From Neptunomonas japonica JAMM 1380 (GTDB taxonomy: Bacteria > Pseudomonadota > Gammaproteobacteria > Pseudomonadales > Balneatricaceae): a DNA stretch of 64,000 nt. Below the pieces are notes generated by a model that saw only the letters and a program-made list of their open reading frames with translations, had not been told where the DNA came from and made no database searches. How positions within the stretch are numbered: the stretch's first letter is position 1; each line of letters starts with the position of its first letter. The DNA lies in the NCBI RefSeq assembly GCF_016592555.1, contig NZ_AP014546.1, positions 2,428,501 through 2,492,500 on the forward strand, read 5' to 3'. Shown here piece after piece: positions 27,465-37,660 of the stretch. Position numbers and translations under genes: made by a program.

Positions 27465-30400
27465 TCAATCTACAATCAATTTTCCGCTTCCTAGTAAATC
27501 TTCTATTATTTGCTGATCATTAGTAAAGCTACCTACCAAGTCCGTATTTTGGAAGATAATTGTCTGATCTTCAGCTCCAGCATTATAGCCTCCAGAAAAA
27601 CCTCCGTTAGAGCTAACATGAGCAACCGTATCTGCTCCTACCTGCTCAAAGTGTAGATAGTTAAGTAATGAGCCTAGATCAGACGCATCTTCACCTTGTA
27701 ACAGGTCACTTAAGTCTAATACATCACCGCCGCTAGCTGCCGCAACAGAATCAAAATCAGTAATACGATCTATCGCAGGTGTTCCGCTAATGCCTTTATC
27801 TGATTGAGACCACTGGAAGATATCAGCACCTAAATCACCGCTTAAAATATCATTCCCTGAGCCGCCAATAAGCAAATCATTACCCGAACCACCATTAAGT
27901 GAGTCATCACCAGCACCACCGACAAGCTGATCATGTCCTAAGCCACCAATGAGAATGTCATCACCTTCACCGCCTTCGAGGATATCATTACCTGCGCCAC
28001 CATTAATAACATCGTCACCAGCAAGCCCTGCTACCCTATCGTTACCAGCGGTCCCTGTTAGAGACGTATTATCAGCTTCATCCCCAACAATAGTATTACT
28101 GACTGTTCTTAACGTTAGCGTAGTGCTTGAGCTATCTCCATCAACATCCGTTAACGTATACCCAATCTCAACAGGTGCTATTTCAGCAGCGGTTGCATCT
28201 ATCAATACAGGATCAAAATTCATTCCATACATGCTGGCATAAGCATCACTTGACGCCGTAATTTCAATTCGTCCTACATTGCTGTATTCAGACGGCAGTT
28301 GAAACTGAGCTTCAGTGTTACTGTAATATTGTCCCAACAAAGAACCATCAATGTGATAAACAGAGTAAGTTAAAGCGCGTGACCCTCCTAAATTACTATT
28401 ACTATTATCAACATTAAAGCCAATATTAGTGACACCATTCTCGTAAACTGAACGATCGAAATTTAATACCAGAGTCTCAAGATTATCGATTCTTGTACTG
28501 TTACTGCCGCCCTGCACACCAACACCGTCAGACGTTATACGAACACCAGCGTTATCAGTAGTAGAATCCCGAGCAACACCCGTCATGACAACACCATTCT
28601 GAGAGAGGCTACTCCCTGAAGTACTGGTTGCTGAAAAACCAACGTTAACTGTTGATGATGTTAAAGATGTGGGTAAGTCTGCAGCAGGAGGGGCATATTG
28701 ATAATACCCATCTTCATTAAATACTAACGAGCTACCGTCAAAATCATGCGCCCATGTGAGACGGCCTCCAGAAACACTGTAACTATAATCAGCACCACTG
28801 CCAGTCGAATCAGTCCCTAAATTAAATACTTGCCCTGCGAAAGTAATTGAACTCACCAAAGAGCCGTCAACAGCAACATCAACGCCTGTACCCTGAGGAG
28901 CAAACTCTGTCACCTTATTACCCAAAGCTAGACCACCGTCAGTCCCTAACCCACTAATAACATTACCTTGAAATGAAGTTTGGTTAGCAAACAGTGTATC
29001 TATATCTGCGTTCGCTACTGGCTGACCATCTACAACGTTGAATGTCAGTGATACGGGGGGCGTTATGTCTCCGTCCCCATCTTGTGCAGTGAACGAAATA
29101 TCAAAACTATCTCCTTGCCCTGCAGTACCTCCGGTGAAGTACGTATAATCAGCAGTGCTGAAATTAAACGTCAATGAGCCGAAGTTAAAGCCTGTAGTAG
29201 CATCCAATGTCAGTAAGTCACCCGTAGTAGGAAAACCCATTAAGAAACCACTGTTCTCTGATATTTCGTCTGTCGTACTATTATAAGTGAAGGTAACATC
29301 TTGGTCCGGTGTTCCATCTGAATTACTATCAAGCCGAATAGTCACTTCTTGGACATGCCCTCCATCAGCACCCAGTGCACTATTAACATTACCACTACCC
29401 ACCAAATTACCACCAACCGCTACCGGGATTGTGGATATCAATGTGTCTTCAAGCTGATTCAAATCAGGCACTATGATTGCCGGGTCAACAACACCGTCTA
29501 GATCCGAGTCGACATTATGAATCGAGTCCAACGCACCGGTATTTGAAATACCCGTACCAACACCAACACCGTAAGATTTAATATCATTAGTGTTGAGGAA
29601 GGTATCGTAACCTGAAGCACCAACGGGGTCTGACGTATTACCCGCAGTAGGAGCACCATCCGATATAAAGTAGACCAAGTTTTCAACCGAACTATCGACT
29701 GTACCAAATGCAGTTTGAGTAGCATTTAGAGCACTTTCATAGTTAGTACCACCGCTACCATTAATGGATTCAATAGCACTCACTGCTGATGTTTTATCTG
29801 TAAAAGCAACATTACCATTCAAAATGCTAGAGCCACTTGCGAAAGTAACAATTTTAATCGATACATTTTGAGCTTGATTAAAGTATTCAGAAACTAAACC
29901 GACCATCGCTTCTTTAGCTAAATCAAGTCGAGTATTAATAGCCACTGTACCATCAGCATTAATTTGGCGAACCTGACCACCGTATTGCGCTTGCGACATA
30001 CTACCCGACACGTCTAAAACCAAAACAATATTGTAATCAGGTAACGCATCTTCCGTCACATTCACAACACGATCAAACGCTTGTGGCTGGTCATCAACGA
30101 CGTTCACATGAAGCGACGCTGAGGTCGTATCTGAGACATAATTAAACGAATCAGTAACCGCCAAATCATCGGCTGGTGCACTATTATCAGCAGCATTATT
30201 CAACGTATATGTATAATCACCAGCATCAGCCCCAGAGGAATCAACCACTAAAGACCCAAGGCTAGTATCTATACCAATATACCCTGAGCGGTCATCAGTA
30301 TCGCCAATACCACCATCAACAATCCCGTCAATATTCAAGATAGAAGAGCCGCCACTATCGTTATCAAGAATATTACCCGTAGCAATAGTGCTGCCGCCGC

Positions 30401-32414
30401 CAGTACCATCAGTCAAAGCACTTTCATAAACAGTAGCCAAGTCATCCATAGGATCGACAACCGTTAGGTCAACCGTTGCTGTAGAGGTTTCACCGTCATC
30501 ATCAGTTAATGTGTAAGTGAAGTTAGCAGGTCCCGCAACAGTTGGAGTATAAGTCCAAGTCCCGTTACCATTATCAACCAGTGAACCGCTACTTACCGCA
30601 CTCACATTAGTAATGGTTGCATGATCAGCCAACACATCATTAGAGAGCAACTGGCCCTCAGTAATGATTATCGGGGTGCCTAATGTTGTAGTAAACGCGT
30701 CATCTCCAGCAACAGGTGCGCCATCATCAACAGGACTAACATTAACCGTCACTGTTGCTGTGCTCACATCACCGTTTGCATCTGTAATAGTGTAAGTAAA
30801 TGAGTCAGTGCCACTAAAATTTGCTATAGGTGTGTAACTATAAGAGCCATCAGGATTAACCGTAACATCTCCATTGGATGCACTGGTTGCTAGCGCCCAA
30901 ATATTCCCACCATCTAAACTCGGCGTATCATTAGCAGCAAGCGTCCCCGAAACCGAAGAATCTTCAAGCATATCAATACTGTCATCAACAGCTATAGGTG
31001 TATCTTGCAGACTATAACTTTCGGTATCTGTTGCTGTTGCCTCACCATTAAAGTCCCCCGTCGTGGTAGTAACACTGGCATTAATTAACAAACTAGGATC
31101 ATCAACCAAATCAGACCCCATAACACCAATACTGAACCTCAGAGTTCCTCCATCATCGTAAACAAGTCCTGTTGTAGAGACGCCATTAACTGTTAATGTA
31201 ACCGTATCATTAACAGCAACATCTCCTCCAACAATACCCTTAATAGCCACTACTCCTACAGCTTCTGTAGCATCTATAACATCATTTGTTGTGATACTTG
31301 CATCCAAAGTAATAGATGCAGTAACGAATGAAGTATCAACAGTAAACGGAGTTGTACTAGCCGTGTCGGTGTTGCCATACGGGTCGGTTGCACTGGCCAC
31401 GATGGTATGCGGACCGTCGCTCAGTGGGGTCGTTGGCGTAAAGCTCCAGCTGCCATCCGGCTGCACCGTGGTGCTACCGATGACCGTGCCGTTATCACTC
31501 AGTTCGATCGTGCTGCCCGGCTCGCCGCTGCCGCCCAGTGTCGGGGTGTTATCCGCCGTGTCGGCAATCGGGTCCAAGGTGACCGTGGTGACGGTGTCTT
31601 TTTCAATCGTGTCGCTGACTTGCGGCGCGGTGTTACCTAACGCATCGCTGGCATCTAAGGTTACCGTCAGGGTGCCGTCATCGAGGCCGCTGACATCCAC
31701 AACCGCGGTCCAGTTACCGGTGAGCGGATCAATCACCAGGTTGCTGATCGGGCCACTATTACCATTGCCATCGCTGACCGTCAGGGTATCGATGCTGCCA
31801 CCCGCTTCAACCGTGCCTTGGAGGACGGTGAGGTTCGGGTCGTCGATGCTGCTGATCATGTCATCGTTGAGGCTGTCATCTTTGATATCCACCGTGGCGG
31901 CCGTCGCCGTATCCACGCTGAACAACCCGGCTTCTCTTATGATTTCAGGTTGTGTCCGAGCCAAACCAATAGTTTCGTATCCAGCTTCAGGGTTACCCTC
32001 TAACGCTGTTCGTTCGATCAGCTCAAATGTATTCCCTTCATTGTCTGTGTTTCCGCCATCTGCTGTATTACCAGCAGCTGCCTCTTCAGCAATTAATGTA
32101 GGATCAAGACCTTCTAAGATGGCTTGTTGAATAGCGTCGACTGATGCCAATTCAGCATCAACTACGGCTTTATCTACAGGATAATTTTCGGTGGATGTAT
32201 ATGTTTCAGCGGTAACCAGCCAACTTTGCCCGCCTTCAAGCACAACCGACTCACCATTGGACATGGATACTTCAATCTTGGCATCCGGCGACGTTCGTAT
32301 AGCCTCATCAGCATATACATCGTCCCCCAGTGCTAAAAGTCTCTGCGTTCCATCTGCTTTAATTGCATATGCTTGCCCAACAATAAAGCTTACAGATCCT
32401 ACAACAGTAGCCAT
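27465..32414 (-). CDS. Giant RTX adhesin with LapA-type retention module
   Basis: A 1649-residue type I secreted surface protein. Residues about 1-110 form a retention module (VGSVSFIVGQAYAIKADGTQ) that holds the protein in the outer membrane; DPTLIAEEAAAG at 104-115 fits the di-alanine site cut by the LapG protease. Then come Ig-like BapA-type repeats (about 165-350, in a GC-rich block), cadherin/VCBS-type repeats (about 480-660), a von Willebrand A domain near 785-960 with the MIDAS LVLDVSGSMS, VCBS-like beta domains, and RTX calcium repeats at about 1450-1530 (GGAGNDILEGGEGDD), ending in a type I secretion signal. No lapB/C/E, lapD or lapG is in the window. Adhesion and biofilm role is from the family. 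Confidence 0.93.
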   Translation of the reverse strand: MATVVGSVSFIVGQAYAIKADGTQRLLALGDDVYADEAIRTSPDAKIEVSMSNGESVVLEGGQSWLVTAETYTSTENYPVDKAVVDAELASVDAIQQAILEGLDPTLIAEEAAAGNTADGGNTDNEGNTFELIERTALEGNPEAGYETIGLARTQPEIIREAGLFSVDTATAATVDIKDDSLNDDMISSIDDPNLTVLQGTVEAGGSIDTLTVSDGNGNSGPISNLVIDPLTGNWTAVVDVSGLDDGTLTVTLDASDALGNTAPQVSDTIEKDTVTTVTLDPIADTADNTPTLGGSGEPGSTIELSDNGTVIGSTTVQPDGSWSFTPTTPLSDGPHTIVASATDPYGNTDTASTTPFTVDTSFVTASITLDASITTNDVIDATEAVGVVAIKGIVGGDVAVNDTVTLTVNGVSTTGLVYDDGGTLRFSIGVMGSDLVDDPSLLINASVTTTTGDFNGEATATDTESYSLQDTPIAVDDSIDMLEDSSVSGTLAANDTPSLDGGNIWALATSASNGDVTVNPDGSYSYTPIANFSGTDSFTYTITDANGDVSTATVTVNVSPVDDGAPVAGDDAFTTTLGTPIIITEGQLLSNDVLADHATITNVSAVSSGSLVDNGNGTWTYTPTVAGPANFTYTLTDDDGETSTATVDLTVVDPMDDLATVYESALTDGTGGGSTIATGNILDNDSGGSSILNIDGIVDGGIGDTDDRSGYIGIDTSLGSLVVDSSGADAGDYTYTLNNAADNSAPADDLAVTDSFNYVSDTTSASLHVNVVDDQPQAFDRVVNVTEDALPDYNIVLVLDVSGSMSQAQYGGQVRQINADGTVAINTRLDLAKEAMVGLVSEYFNQAQNVSIKIVTFASGSSILNGNVAFTDKTSAVSAIESINGSGGTNYESALNATQTAFGTVDSSVENLVYFISDGAPTAGNTSDPVGASGYDTFLNTNDIKSYGVGVGTGISNTGALDSIHNVDSDLDGVVDPAIIVPDLNQLEDTLISTIPVAVGGNLVGSGNVNSALGADGGHVQEVTIRLDSNSDGTPDQDVTFTYNSTTDEISENSGFLMGFPTTGDLLTLDATTGFNFGSLTFNFSTADYTYFTGGTAGQGDSFDISFTAQDGDGDITPPVSLTFNVVDGQPVANADIDTLFANQTSFQGNVISGLGTDGGLALGNKVTEFAPQGTGVDVAVDGSLVSSITFAGQVFNLGTDSTGSGADYSYSVSGGRLTWAHDFDGSSLVFNEDGYYQYAPPAADLPTSLTSSTVNVGFSATSTSGSSLSQNGVVMTGVARDSTTDNAGVRITSDGVGVQGGSNSTRIDNLETLVLNFDRSVYENGVTNIGFNVDNSNSNLGGSRALTYSVYHIDGSLLGQYYSNTEAQFQLPSEYSNVGRIEITASSDAYASMYGMNFDPVLIDATAAEIAPVEIGYTLTDVDGDSSSTTLTLRTVSNTIVGDEADNTSLTGTAGNDRVAGLAGDDVINGGAGNDILEGGEGDDILIGGLGHDQLVGGAGDDSLNGGSGNDLLIGGSGNDILSGDLGADIFQWSQSDKGISGTPAIDRITDFDSVAAASGGDVLDLSDLLQGEDASDLGSLLNYLHFEQVGADTVAHVSSNGGFSGGYNAGAEDQTIIFQNTDLVGSFTNDQQIIEDLLGSGKLIVD

Positions 32415-32483
32415 GCGATTTTACCCCATAGAAATTTTGTCTAGTTACAGACCATTTAACTGATTTCAATTGTTTTTTTAAAT

Positions 32484-32497
32484 TGTACCGTGGTACA
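32484..32497. promoter_or_regulatory. Inverted repeat upstream of the adhesin
   Basis: TGTACC-GT-GGTACA, 70 bases before the adhesin ATG, in the promoter-distance range. A possible operator; no matching regulator is identified. Confidence 0.35.
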
Positions 32498-32600
32498 GGA
32501 TAGTCGACTGTAAGAAACTTTGCCCAAGCAGGCGGCTCTAGCTTGCACTAAAACCTATAACCCTGCTCTCTATCAAAGTCTGAAGAAATGACGTTAAGAG

Positions 32601-34325
32601 TTAAGCCTTAGCTTTTTGAAGGCGCTCATACGCGGCTAACAGTGAAGAGTGCTTTTTAAGTTGATATAAATCCATATCAACATTCATTAAATGATCAAAT
32701 ACATTCTTGCCATTAATAAGATCCTGGCACTTCGCCAATAAGTCAGAACCATATAAGTCTTTAAGTACTATTGAGAAGGCATCTGTCTTGCTCTTTTCAA
32801 GCAAGGTAAATTGCAACATCTGGTTAAGACAGCGATGAACTTTTTGCTGCGACTTATTTAACTCTCCAAACTGTAGTAACCAATCATTACATTCAAGTGC
32901 TACGCCATGATCTTGTAAGCACAATGCAATTAAACACTTTAACTCAACTACTCTAAGCCCTTCATAACAACTACCCGCATCTGGAGCAATACCTATAAGA
33001 TCAGAGATCAACTGCTGATCGTCCAAACCTAACGCCGCCAACTCCTCATAAAGCTCCTCGAGCTCTAGATTAGTCAGATTAGTTAGCGTCATGATTCTGT
33101 TGCGCATAGGCACGCCAATATTATTGTTATTCCATACTAGCTCTTCTACTGGATAGATCTCAGACATACCAGGCACAATAACACGGCAGCAGTAAATACC
33201 CAGGTGCTCATAATCTGCAATATATATATCCATATCTACTTTGTGAATCAGGTAGCACAGGTGTTCAAATTCGGCTTTTGTATCCCCTTCTATATTCCAT
33301 TCAACAAACTCATAATCTGCATCAGAAGAAAACAACTCCCATGACACCAATCCACTTGAGTCGATAAAATGAGTTTCTAAGTTATGAGAATCTGCGACTA
33401 GCTGAATATCAAAAGAAGGTTCAGGAAAATCTGATAGCTGATCAAGAGCACGACCCTGCAACAACTCAGTAACCGTTCGTTCTAACGCCACCTCAAACTT
33501 TGGATGAGCACCAAAAGAAGCACAGCAACCACCATTCTCAGGATTAAATAGCGTTACATTCACCAGCGGAAACTTACCACCCAACGAAGCATCTAGAACA
33601 TAAATAACAAAACCGTGCTCACGCAACGCAGCTATTGCTTCTAGCACTTTTGGATATCGCCCTACTACTTCATCCGGTATTTTGGGCAAGCTAATGCCTG
33701 ATGAGATGATAGTGCTCTTTATATGCCTTTCGAATATCTCTGATATAGCCTGAACTCTTGCTTCATATAAGGTATTCCCTGCAGCCATACCATTACTAGC
33801 GTAAAGATTACCTATAATGTTGACGGGGAACCAAACCTCCTCATTCGCTTTCTGTTTTACAAATGGTAAAGCACAAATACCTCTTTCACGATTTCCTGAG
33901 TTTGTATCTATTAGCATGGGCGCTTTTAGCTCATCGTCCATGTTGTAATGACTTAATGTTGCATCATCCAATAAGCCCTCTGGTATTTCATCAGACTCAA
34001 CTGAAAACCACCTTTCATTTGGGTAATGAACAAAGTCACCCTCAGCTACATTTTTACCTAGATAGAAGTCTGAGAAAAAATAGTTGCAGCTTAGGCGCTC
34101 AAAGTACTCACCTAACGCACTTGCTCTGGCGGCATCTTGAGTAGCCCCTTTTCCATTTGTAAACAACATGGGGCAACTCTTATCTCTTATATGCACGGAC
34201 CACACATTGGGCACAGGATTTAACCAATTAACCTCCTCTATATCAAAACCCAACTCTGACAATAAGCGGGACATTTTTTCTATTGAGTCTTCTAACGGCG
34301 CATCTTTACCCGTAATACATGTCAT
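32601..34325 (-). CDS. ycaO: YcaO cyclodehydratase-family protein (E. coli YcaO type)
   Basis: A 574-residue cytosolic protein closely similar to E. coli YcaO, linked in that species to beta-methylthiolation of ribosomal protein S12. Recognisable are the opening GKDAPLEDSIEKMSRLLSEL, FTNGKGATQDAARASALGEY, FERLSCNYFF, GNLYASNGMAAGNT, and HFIDSSGLVSWELF; the ATP-binding YcaO core is about residues 60-400 and the tail is a helical domain. There is no precursor peptide or azoline dehydrogenase nearby, so a peptide-natural-product cluster is not indicated. Single gene with divergent tRNAs on its 5' side. Confidence 0.93.
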   Translation of the reverse strand: MTCITGKDAPLEDSIEKMSRLLSELGFDIEEVNWLNPVPNVWSVHIRDKSCPMLFTNGKGATQDAARASALGEYFERLSCNYFFSDFYLGKNVAEGDFVHYPNERWFSVESDEIPEGLLDDATLSHYNMDDELKAPMLIDTNSGNRERGICALPFVKQKANEEVWFPVNIIGNLYASNGMAAGNTLYEARVQAISEIFERHIKSTIISSGISLPKIPDEVVGRYPKVLEAIAALREHGFVIYVLDASLGGKFPLVNVTLFNPENGGCCASFGAHPKFEVALERTVTELLQGRALDQLSDFPEPSFDIQLVADSHNLETHFIDSSGLVSWELFSSDADYEFVEWNIEGDTKAEFEHLCYLIHKVDMDIYIADYEHLGIYCCRVIVPGMSEIYPVEELVWNNNNIGVPMRNRIMTLTNLTNLELEELYEELAALGLDDQQLISDLIGIAPDAGSCYEGLRVVELKCLIALCLQDHGVALECNDWLLQFGELNKSQQKVHRCLNQMLQFTLLEKSKTDAFSIVLKDLYGSDLLAKCQDLINGKNVFDHLMNVDMDLYQLKKHSSLLAAYERLQKAKA

Positions 34326-34515
34326 ATCACATCTCTATTCAGCTTTTTCTTGCAGATTCAAATCGGCTTATATTGTTATTTCGTAGCAACCACTTCGTAT
34401 AGAAGTACACCCTCTATTAATGCCTATATTGCACCACATGTAACACTGAAATATAAGAAGTTAGTTAATATGATTAAAAACAATGACTTTATTAAAAATA
34501 ATTAGCAAAATTCGC

Positions 34516-34544
34516 TTGACGACATGTGCCTCCATCACTAATAT
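34516..34544 (+). promoter_or_regulatory. Sigma-70 promoter of the tRNA cluster
   Basis: TTGACG and TAATAT with a 17-base spacer, followed by a GC-rich discriminator (ACGCGCCC) as in promoters under stringent control. The tRNA-Asn gene begins 23 bases after the -10 box. Confidence 0.85.
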
Positions 34545-34566
34545 ACGCGCCCACAGGTTGAGTCGT

Positions 34567-34642
34567 TCCTCGATAGCTCAGTTGGTAGAGCAGTAGACTG
34601 TTAATCTATTGGTCGCTGGTTCGAGTCCAGCTCGAGGAGCCA
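34567..34642 (+). tRNA. tRNA-Asn(GTT)
   Basis: A 76-base cloverleaf: acceptor TCCTCGA pairs with TCGAGGA, discriminator G, encoded CCA. The anticodon loop CTGTTAATC gives GTT. D-arm GCTCAGTTGGTAGAGC and T-loop TTCGAGT are standard. Confidence 0.97.
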
Positions 34643-34660
34643 ATAACTTGTGAATTGTGT

Positions 34661-34737
<77 letters not shown>

Positions 34738-34778
34738 TTTATCCCAAAGAACTTTATTTTATATATTGTTCGACACGT

Positions 34779-34855
<77 letters not shown>

Positions 34856-34899
34856 TTTTATCCCAAAGAACTTTATATCCTATATACTGTTCTACTCGT

Positions 34900-34976
<77 letters not shown>

Positions 34977-35073
34977 CTATATACTCATATATTCTTTAGC
35001 TACTTTTCATTTGCATCACCACGACTCTTACTTTTAAATAAGCACCAGCAATTTTTTCATCAAGGAATGACAT

Positions 35074-36675
35074 GTGCGGGTATTACTTTATTTAATTTGT
35101 ATTTTAGGCCTTTTGCCCCTACCAGCTATTTCCTCAGAACAGGTGACTCTTCAACTACGCTGGCACCACCAAGCACAATTTATTGGCTACTACACCGCAA
35201 AGTCAAAAGGCTATTATGATGAAGCCGGGTTAGATGTCACAATTAAAGCAGGCGGCCCAGGCATCATCCCTTGGCAAGAGGTTGTTAACGGCCGTGCAGA
35301 TTATGGCGTTGAAAACAGCAACGCTCTTACCGCTTTCATGTATGGAGAGCCTGTCACGGCACTAGCAGCCATCTACCAACACTCCCCTAGCGTATTTCTC
35401 ACAAAACGCTCGTCAGGCATAAAAAAACCCGCAGACCTTGCCGGAAAAAATGTCATGATATTCCCAGGCGCCCAGGACCCCGAACTAATGCTGCTATTAA
35501 AACAGCAAAAATTATCGAAGTTTGATCTTAACCTGATAGCAACCAGCACTGACCTTAACGATCTAATTAATAATGAAGTCGATGCTTTCAACGCCTACAT
35601 CTCTAATGAACCTTATGCTCTAGAACAACTGGGCATACCTTACTATTTAATCAAGCCTACAGACTACGGCATTGATTTTTACAGCGACATTTTAATTACT
35701 AATAAATTATCCATTTCCACCCACCAAAAACGCACAGACGCATTCATCGCCGCCAGCCTTAAAGGCTGGCAGTATGCTTTAAGCCACCCAGAAGAAGCTA
35801 TAACACTCTTCAAAAATGAATACCCTACCAAGAAAGACTTAGGACACCTTCGCTTTGAGCTCAACATGGCACACGAGCTTATAATGCCGGAGCTGATTGA
35901 AATCGGACACATGAATCCAAAAAGATGGCAACATATGGCGGACATGCTTACTGAAGCCGGGATTATTAGAAATAAGCATAGCCTGGAAGGCTTTATCTAT
36001 AAATATAAAAGCAGTATAGATTGGAGCTTTTGGAAGCCCATCATTTACTTTGCATTAGGCCTAATGACAATACTTGCCAGTATTAGTTTTTATTTACTCT
36101 CCTTAAACGTAAAGCTAAAACGCGAAGTATCAACTCGACGCGCAGCTGAAGAACAGCTTATCCACTTAGCAACGCACGATTCCCTAACTGGACTGGCTAA
36201 TCGCTCAGCACTGTCATCTTATTTAGATATGTTCATAAAGCTTGCCAAGAGAAATGATTTAACACCCGCCATTCTCTATATAGACCTTGACGGTTTTAAA
36301 GCTATAAATGACACTCACGGTCATTCGGCTGGAGATCAAGCACTTATCCGTTTTACCAAGAAAACGCAAACGTTACTCAGGTCCAGTGATATCTTTGGTC
36401 GACTCGGAGGCGATGAGTTTCTCATCCTACTAGAGAACAGCACACGTGAAGGCTCACACCACCTCGCCCACAAAATTCTTGCCAGTTTAGAAATACCTCT
36501 TAAATTCAACAATTCGCATAGCAAATTGGGCGCTAGTATTGGCATTGCCATTTACAAAAATCATGAAGAAACTTTTGATCAGTTTCTAACCCGCGCAGAT
36601 AGAGCCATGTATTACGTTAAAAATAACGGAAAATCAGGCATTGGCGTTGCGGCTCCTTTTAAAGCAAATAAATGA
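35074..36675 (+). CDS. NMT1/THI5-like sensor fused to GGDEF
   Basis: A 533-residue membrane protein. A signal peptide (about 1-20) is followed by an NMT1/THI5-type periplasmic substrate-binding domain (about 21-310; TLQLRWHHQAQFIGYYTAK, GKNVMIFPGAQDP), a membrane helix near 322-345, a short coiled linker, and a GGDEF domain. The active site is GRLGGDEFLIL with an upstream RSSD five residues away, so both diguanylate cyclase activity and product inhibition are expected. NMT1/THI5 domains bind pyrimidine or related ligands; the ligand here is unknown. Start is GTG at 35074 with AAGGA seven bases upstream. Confidence 0.92.
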   Translation: MRVLLYLICILGLLPLPAISSEQVTLQLRWHHQAQFIGYYTAKSKGYYDEAGLDVTIKAGGPGIIPWQEVVNGRADYGVENSNALTAFMYGEPVTALAAIYQHSPSVFLTKRSSGIKKPADLAGKNVMIFPGAQDPELMLLLKQQKLSKFDLNLIATSTDLNDLINNEVDAFNAYISNEPYALEQLGIPYYLIKPTDYGIDFYSDILITNKLSISTHQKRTDAFIAASLKGWQYALSHPEEAITLFKNEYPTKKDLGHLRFELNMAHELIMPELIEIGHMNPKRWQHMADMLTEAGIIRNKHSLEGFIYKYKSSIDWSFWKPIIYFALGLMTILASISFYLLSLNVKLKREVSTRRAAEEQLIHLATHDSLTGLANRSALSSYLDMFIKLAKRNDLTPAILYIDLDGFKAINDTHGHSAGDQALIRFTKKTQTLLRSSDIFGRLGGDEFLILLENSTREGSHHLAHKILASLEIPLKFNNSHSKLGASIGIAIYKNHEETFDQFLTRADRAMYYVKNNGKSGIGVAAPFKANK

Positions 36676-36818
36676 CAAGCACAGCTTTCACATAAGAAAC
36701 TTTTTTTCAAATCCACTATAATCTGCAAAAACACGCCCGAAACCCAACAATATTCAGATTAATGATGACTCTCTAATACGATTCACCTGAGAACACATAA
36801 GAATAAACGGAGACATTC

Positions 36819-37454
36819 ATGCCTGACCAACAACTACCCCAACACAGCGAAAACCCTGCTTTCAATGTCACTCGAAGTGTGACCAGCGAAGATACAGTTG
36901 AACCTCTTCAGCTAGGGAAGCGGGTTCGCGAAATTAGACTAAGCCAAAGCCTAACACTAGAAGAAGCCAGCAAGCTAACAGGACTAGCCCGCTCTACATT
37001 ATCAAAAATTGAAAACGAACAAATATCACCTACCTTTACTGCCGTATCAAAGCTAGTTAAAGGACTGGGTATTGATATACCCCAGCTATTCTCCCAGCCT
37101 TCACGCTCAGCCGGTGCAGGCGGCAGGAGAGACATTACTCGCGCCGGAGAAGGCAAGCCTCACCCGACACCAACATATGAGCACGAATTATTAGCAAACC
37201 AGCTCACCAGCAAAAAAATGTTACCTTATCGCACGACTATTCGCGCGAGGTCTTTTGAAGAATTTGGCGATTGGGTCAGACACGAAGGCGAAGAACTTCT
37301 CTATGTAATAAGTGGCAGCATCACCTTTTATTCAGAGTTTTACGAGCCCGTCAACCTAGATGAAGGTGATAGTGCATATTATGATTGTGAAATGGGCCAT
37401 GCGGTCACATCGACCAGCGAGAACGATGCAGTCATTCTTTGGGTAACCGCTTAA
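36819..37454 (+). CDS. XRE-family regulator with cupin domain
   Basis: A 211-residue transcription factor. Residues about 32-88 are an XRE helix-turn-helix (LGKRVREIRLSQSLTLEEAS, GLARSTLSKIENEQISPT); residues about 130-210 are a cupin (EEFGDWVRHEGEELLYVISG, LDEGDSAYYDCEMGHAV), a probable small-ligand sensor. Such proteins control amine, amino-acid or fatty-acid genes near them in other bacteria. Here the next gene has a structured leader and an unknown product, so no target can be named. RBS is AACGGAGACATTC. Confidence 0.9.
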   Translation: MPDQQLPQHSENPAFNVTRSVTSEDTVEPLQLGKRVREIRLSQSLTLEEASKLTGLARSTLSKIENEQISPTFTAVSKLVKGLGIDIPQLFSQPSRSAGAGGRRDITRAGEGKPHPTPTYEHELLANQLTSKKMLPYRTTIRARSFEEFGDWVRHEGEELLYVISGSITFYSEFYEPVNLDEGDSAYYDCEMGHAVTSTSENDAVILWVTA

Positions 37455-37524
37455 AGCCCAATAAAATATATACACTCACAACTCTTGCCGCATAAATTAC
37501 TTGGTGCTAAATTATATGCAACAT

Positions 37525-37645
37525 CAAGAGAAGGGCTGACGTCCTCGCCAACCTGCCAACCTGGGCAAGGTGGATACCGAATTTCGGTGATGCGGTCTAT
37601 CGACAATTAACCAGGCCCTCTATTTCGTCAGCTTTTGATTTTTTA
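37525..37645 (+). promoter_or_regulatory. Structured leader, riboswitch-like
   Basis: The region between the XRE-cupin gene and a small gene can form several helices. GCTGACG at 37535-37541 pairs perfectly with CGTCAGC at 37626-37632, followed by TTTTGATTTTTT. AGGGC at 37532-37536 pairs with GCCCT at 37615-37619 and shares bases with the first helix, so the two exclude each other. Inside are CCAACCTGCC/GGCAAGGTGG (37548-37557 with 37564-37573, imperfect) and ACCGAA/TTCGGT (37576-37588). Mutually exclusive outer helices are the hallmark of a switch that acts on the next gene. I cannot assign a known family. Confidence 0.5.
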
Positions 37646-37660
37646 ATATCAGAGGCATAC

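Noticed and set aside
31291..32130. 279-residue open frame antisense to the adhesin
   Set aside because: It falls in the GC-rich, repeat-coding block where stop codons are rare on the other strand; its sequence is a serine/valine/leucine-rich shadow with no family features.
32601..34325. YcaO as part of a RiPP (azole peptide) cluster
   Set aside because: It matches the E. coli YcaO orthologue along its length, and no precursor, dehydrogenase or transporter gene is next to it.
37521..37600. SAM-I riboswitch from the ATCAAGAG start
   Set aside because: The following conserved core of the SAM-I family is absent; only the opening bases agree.
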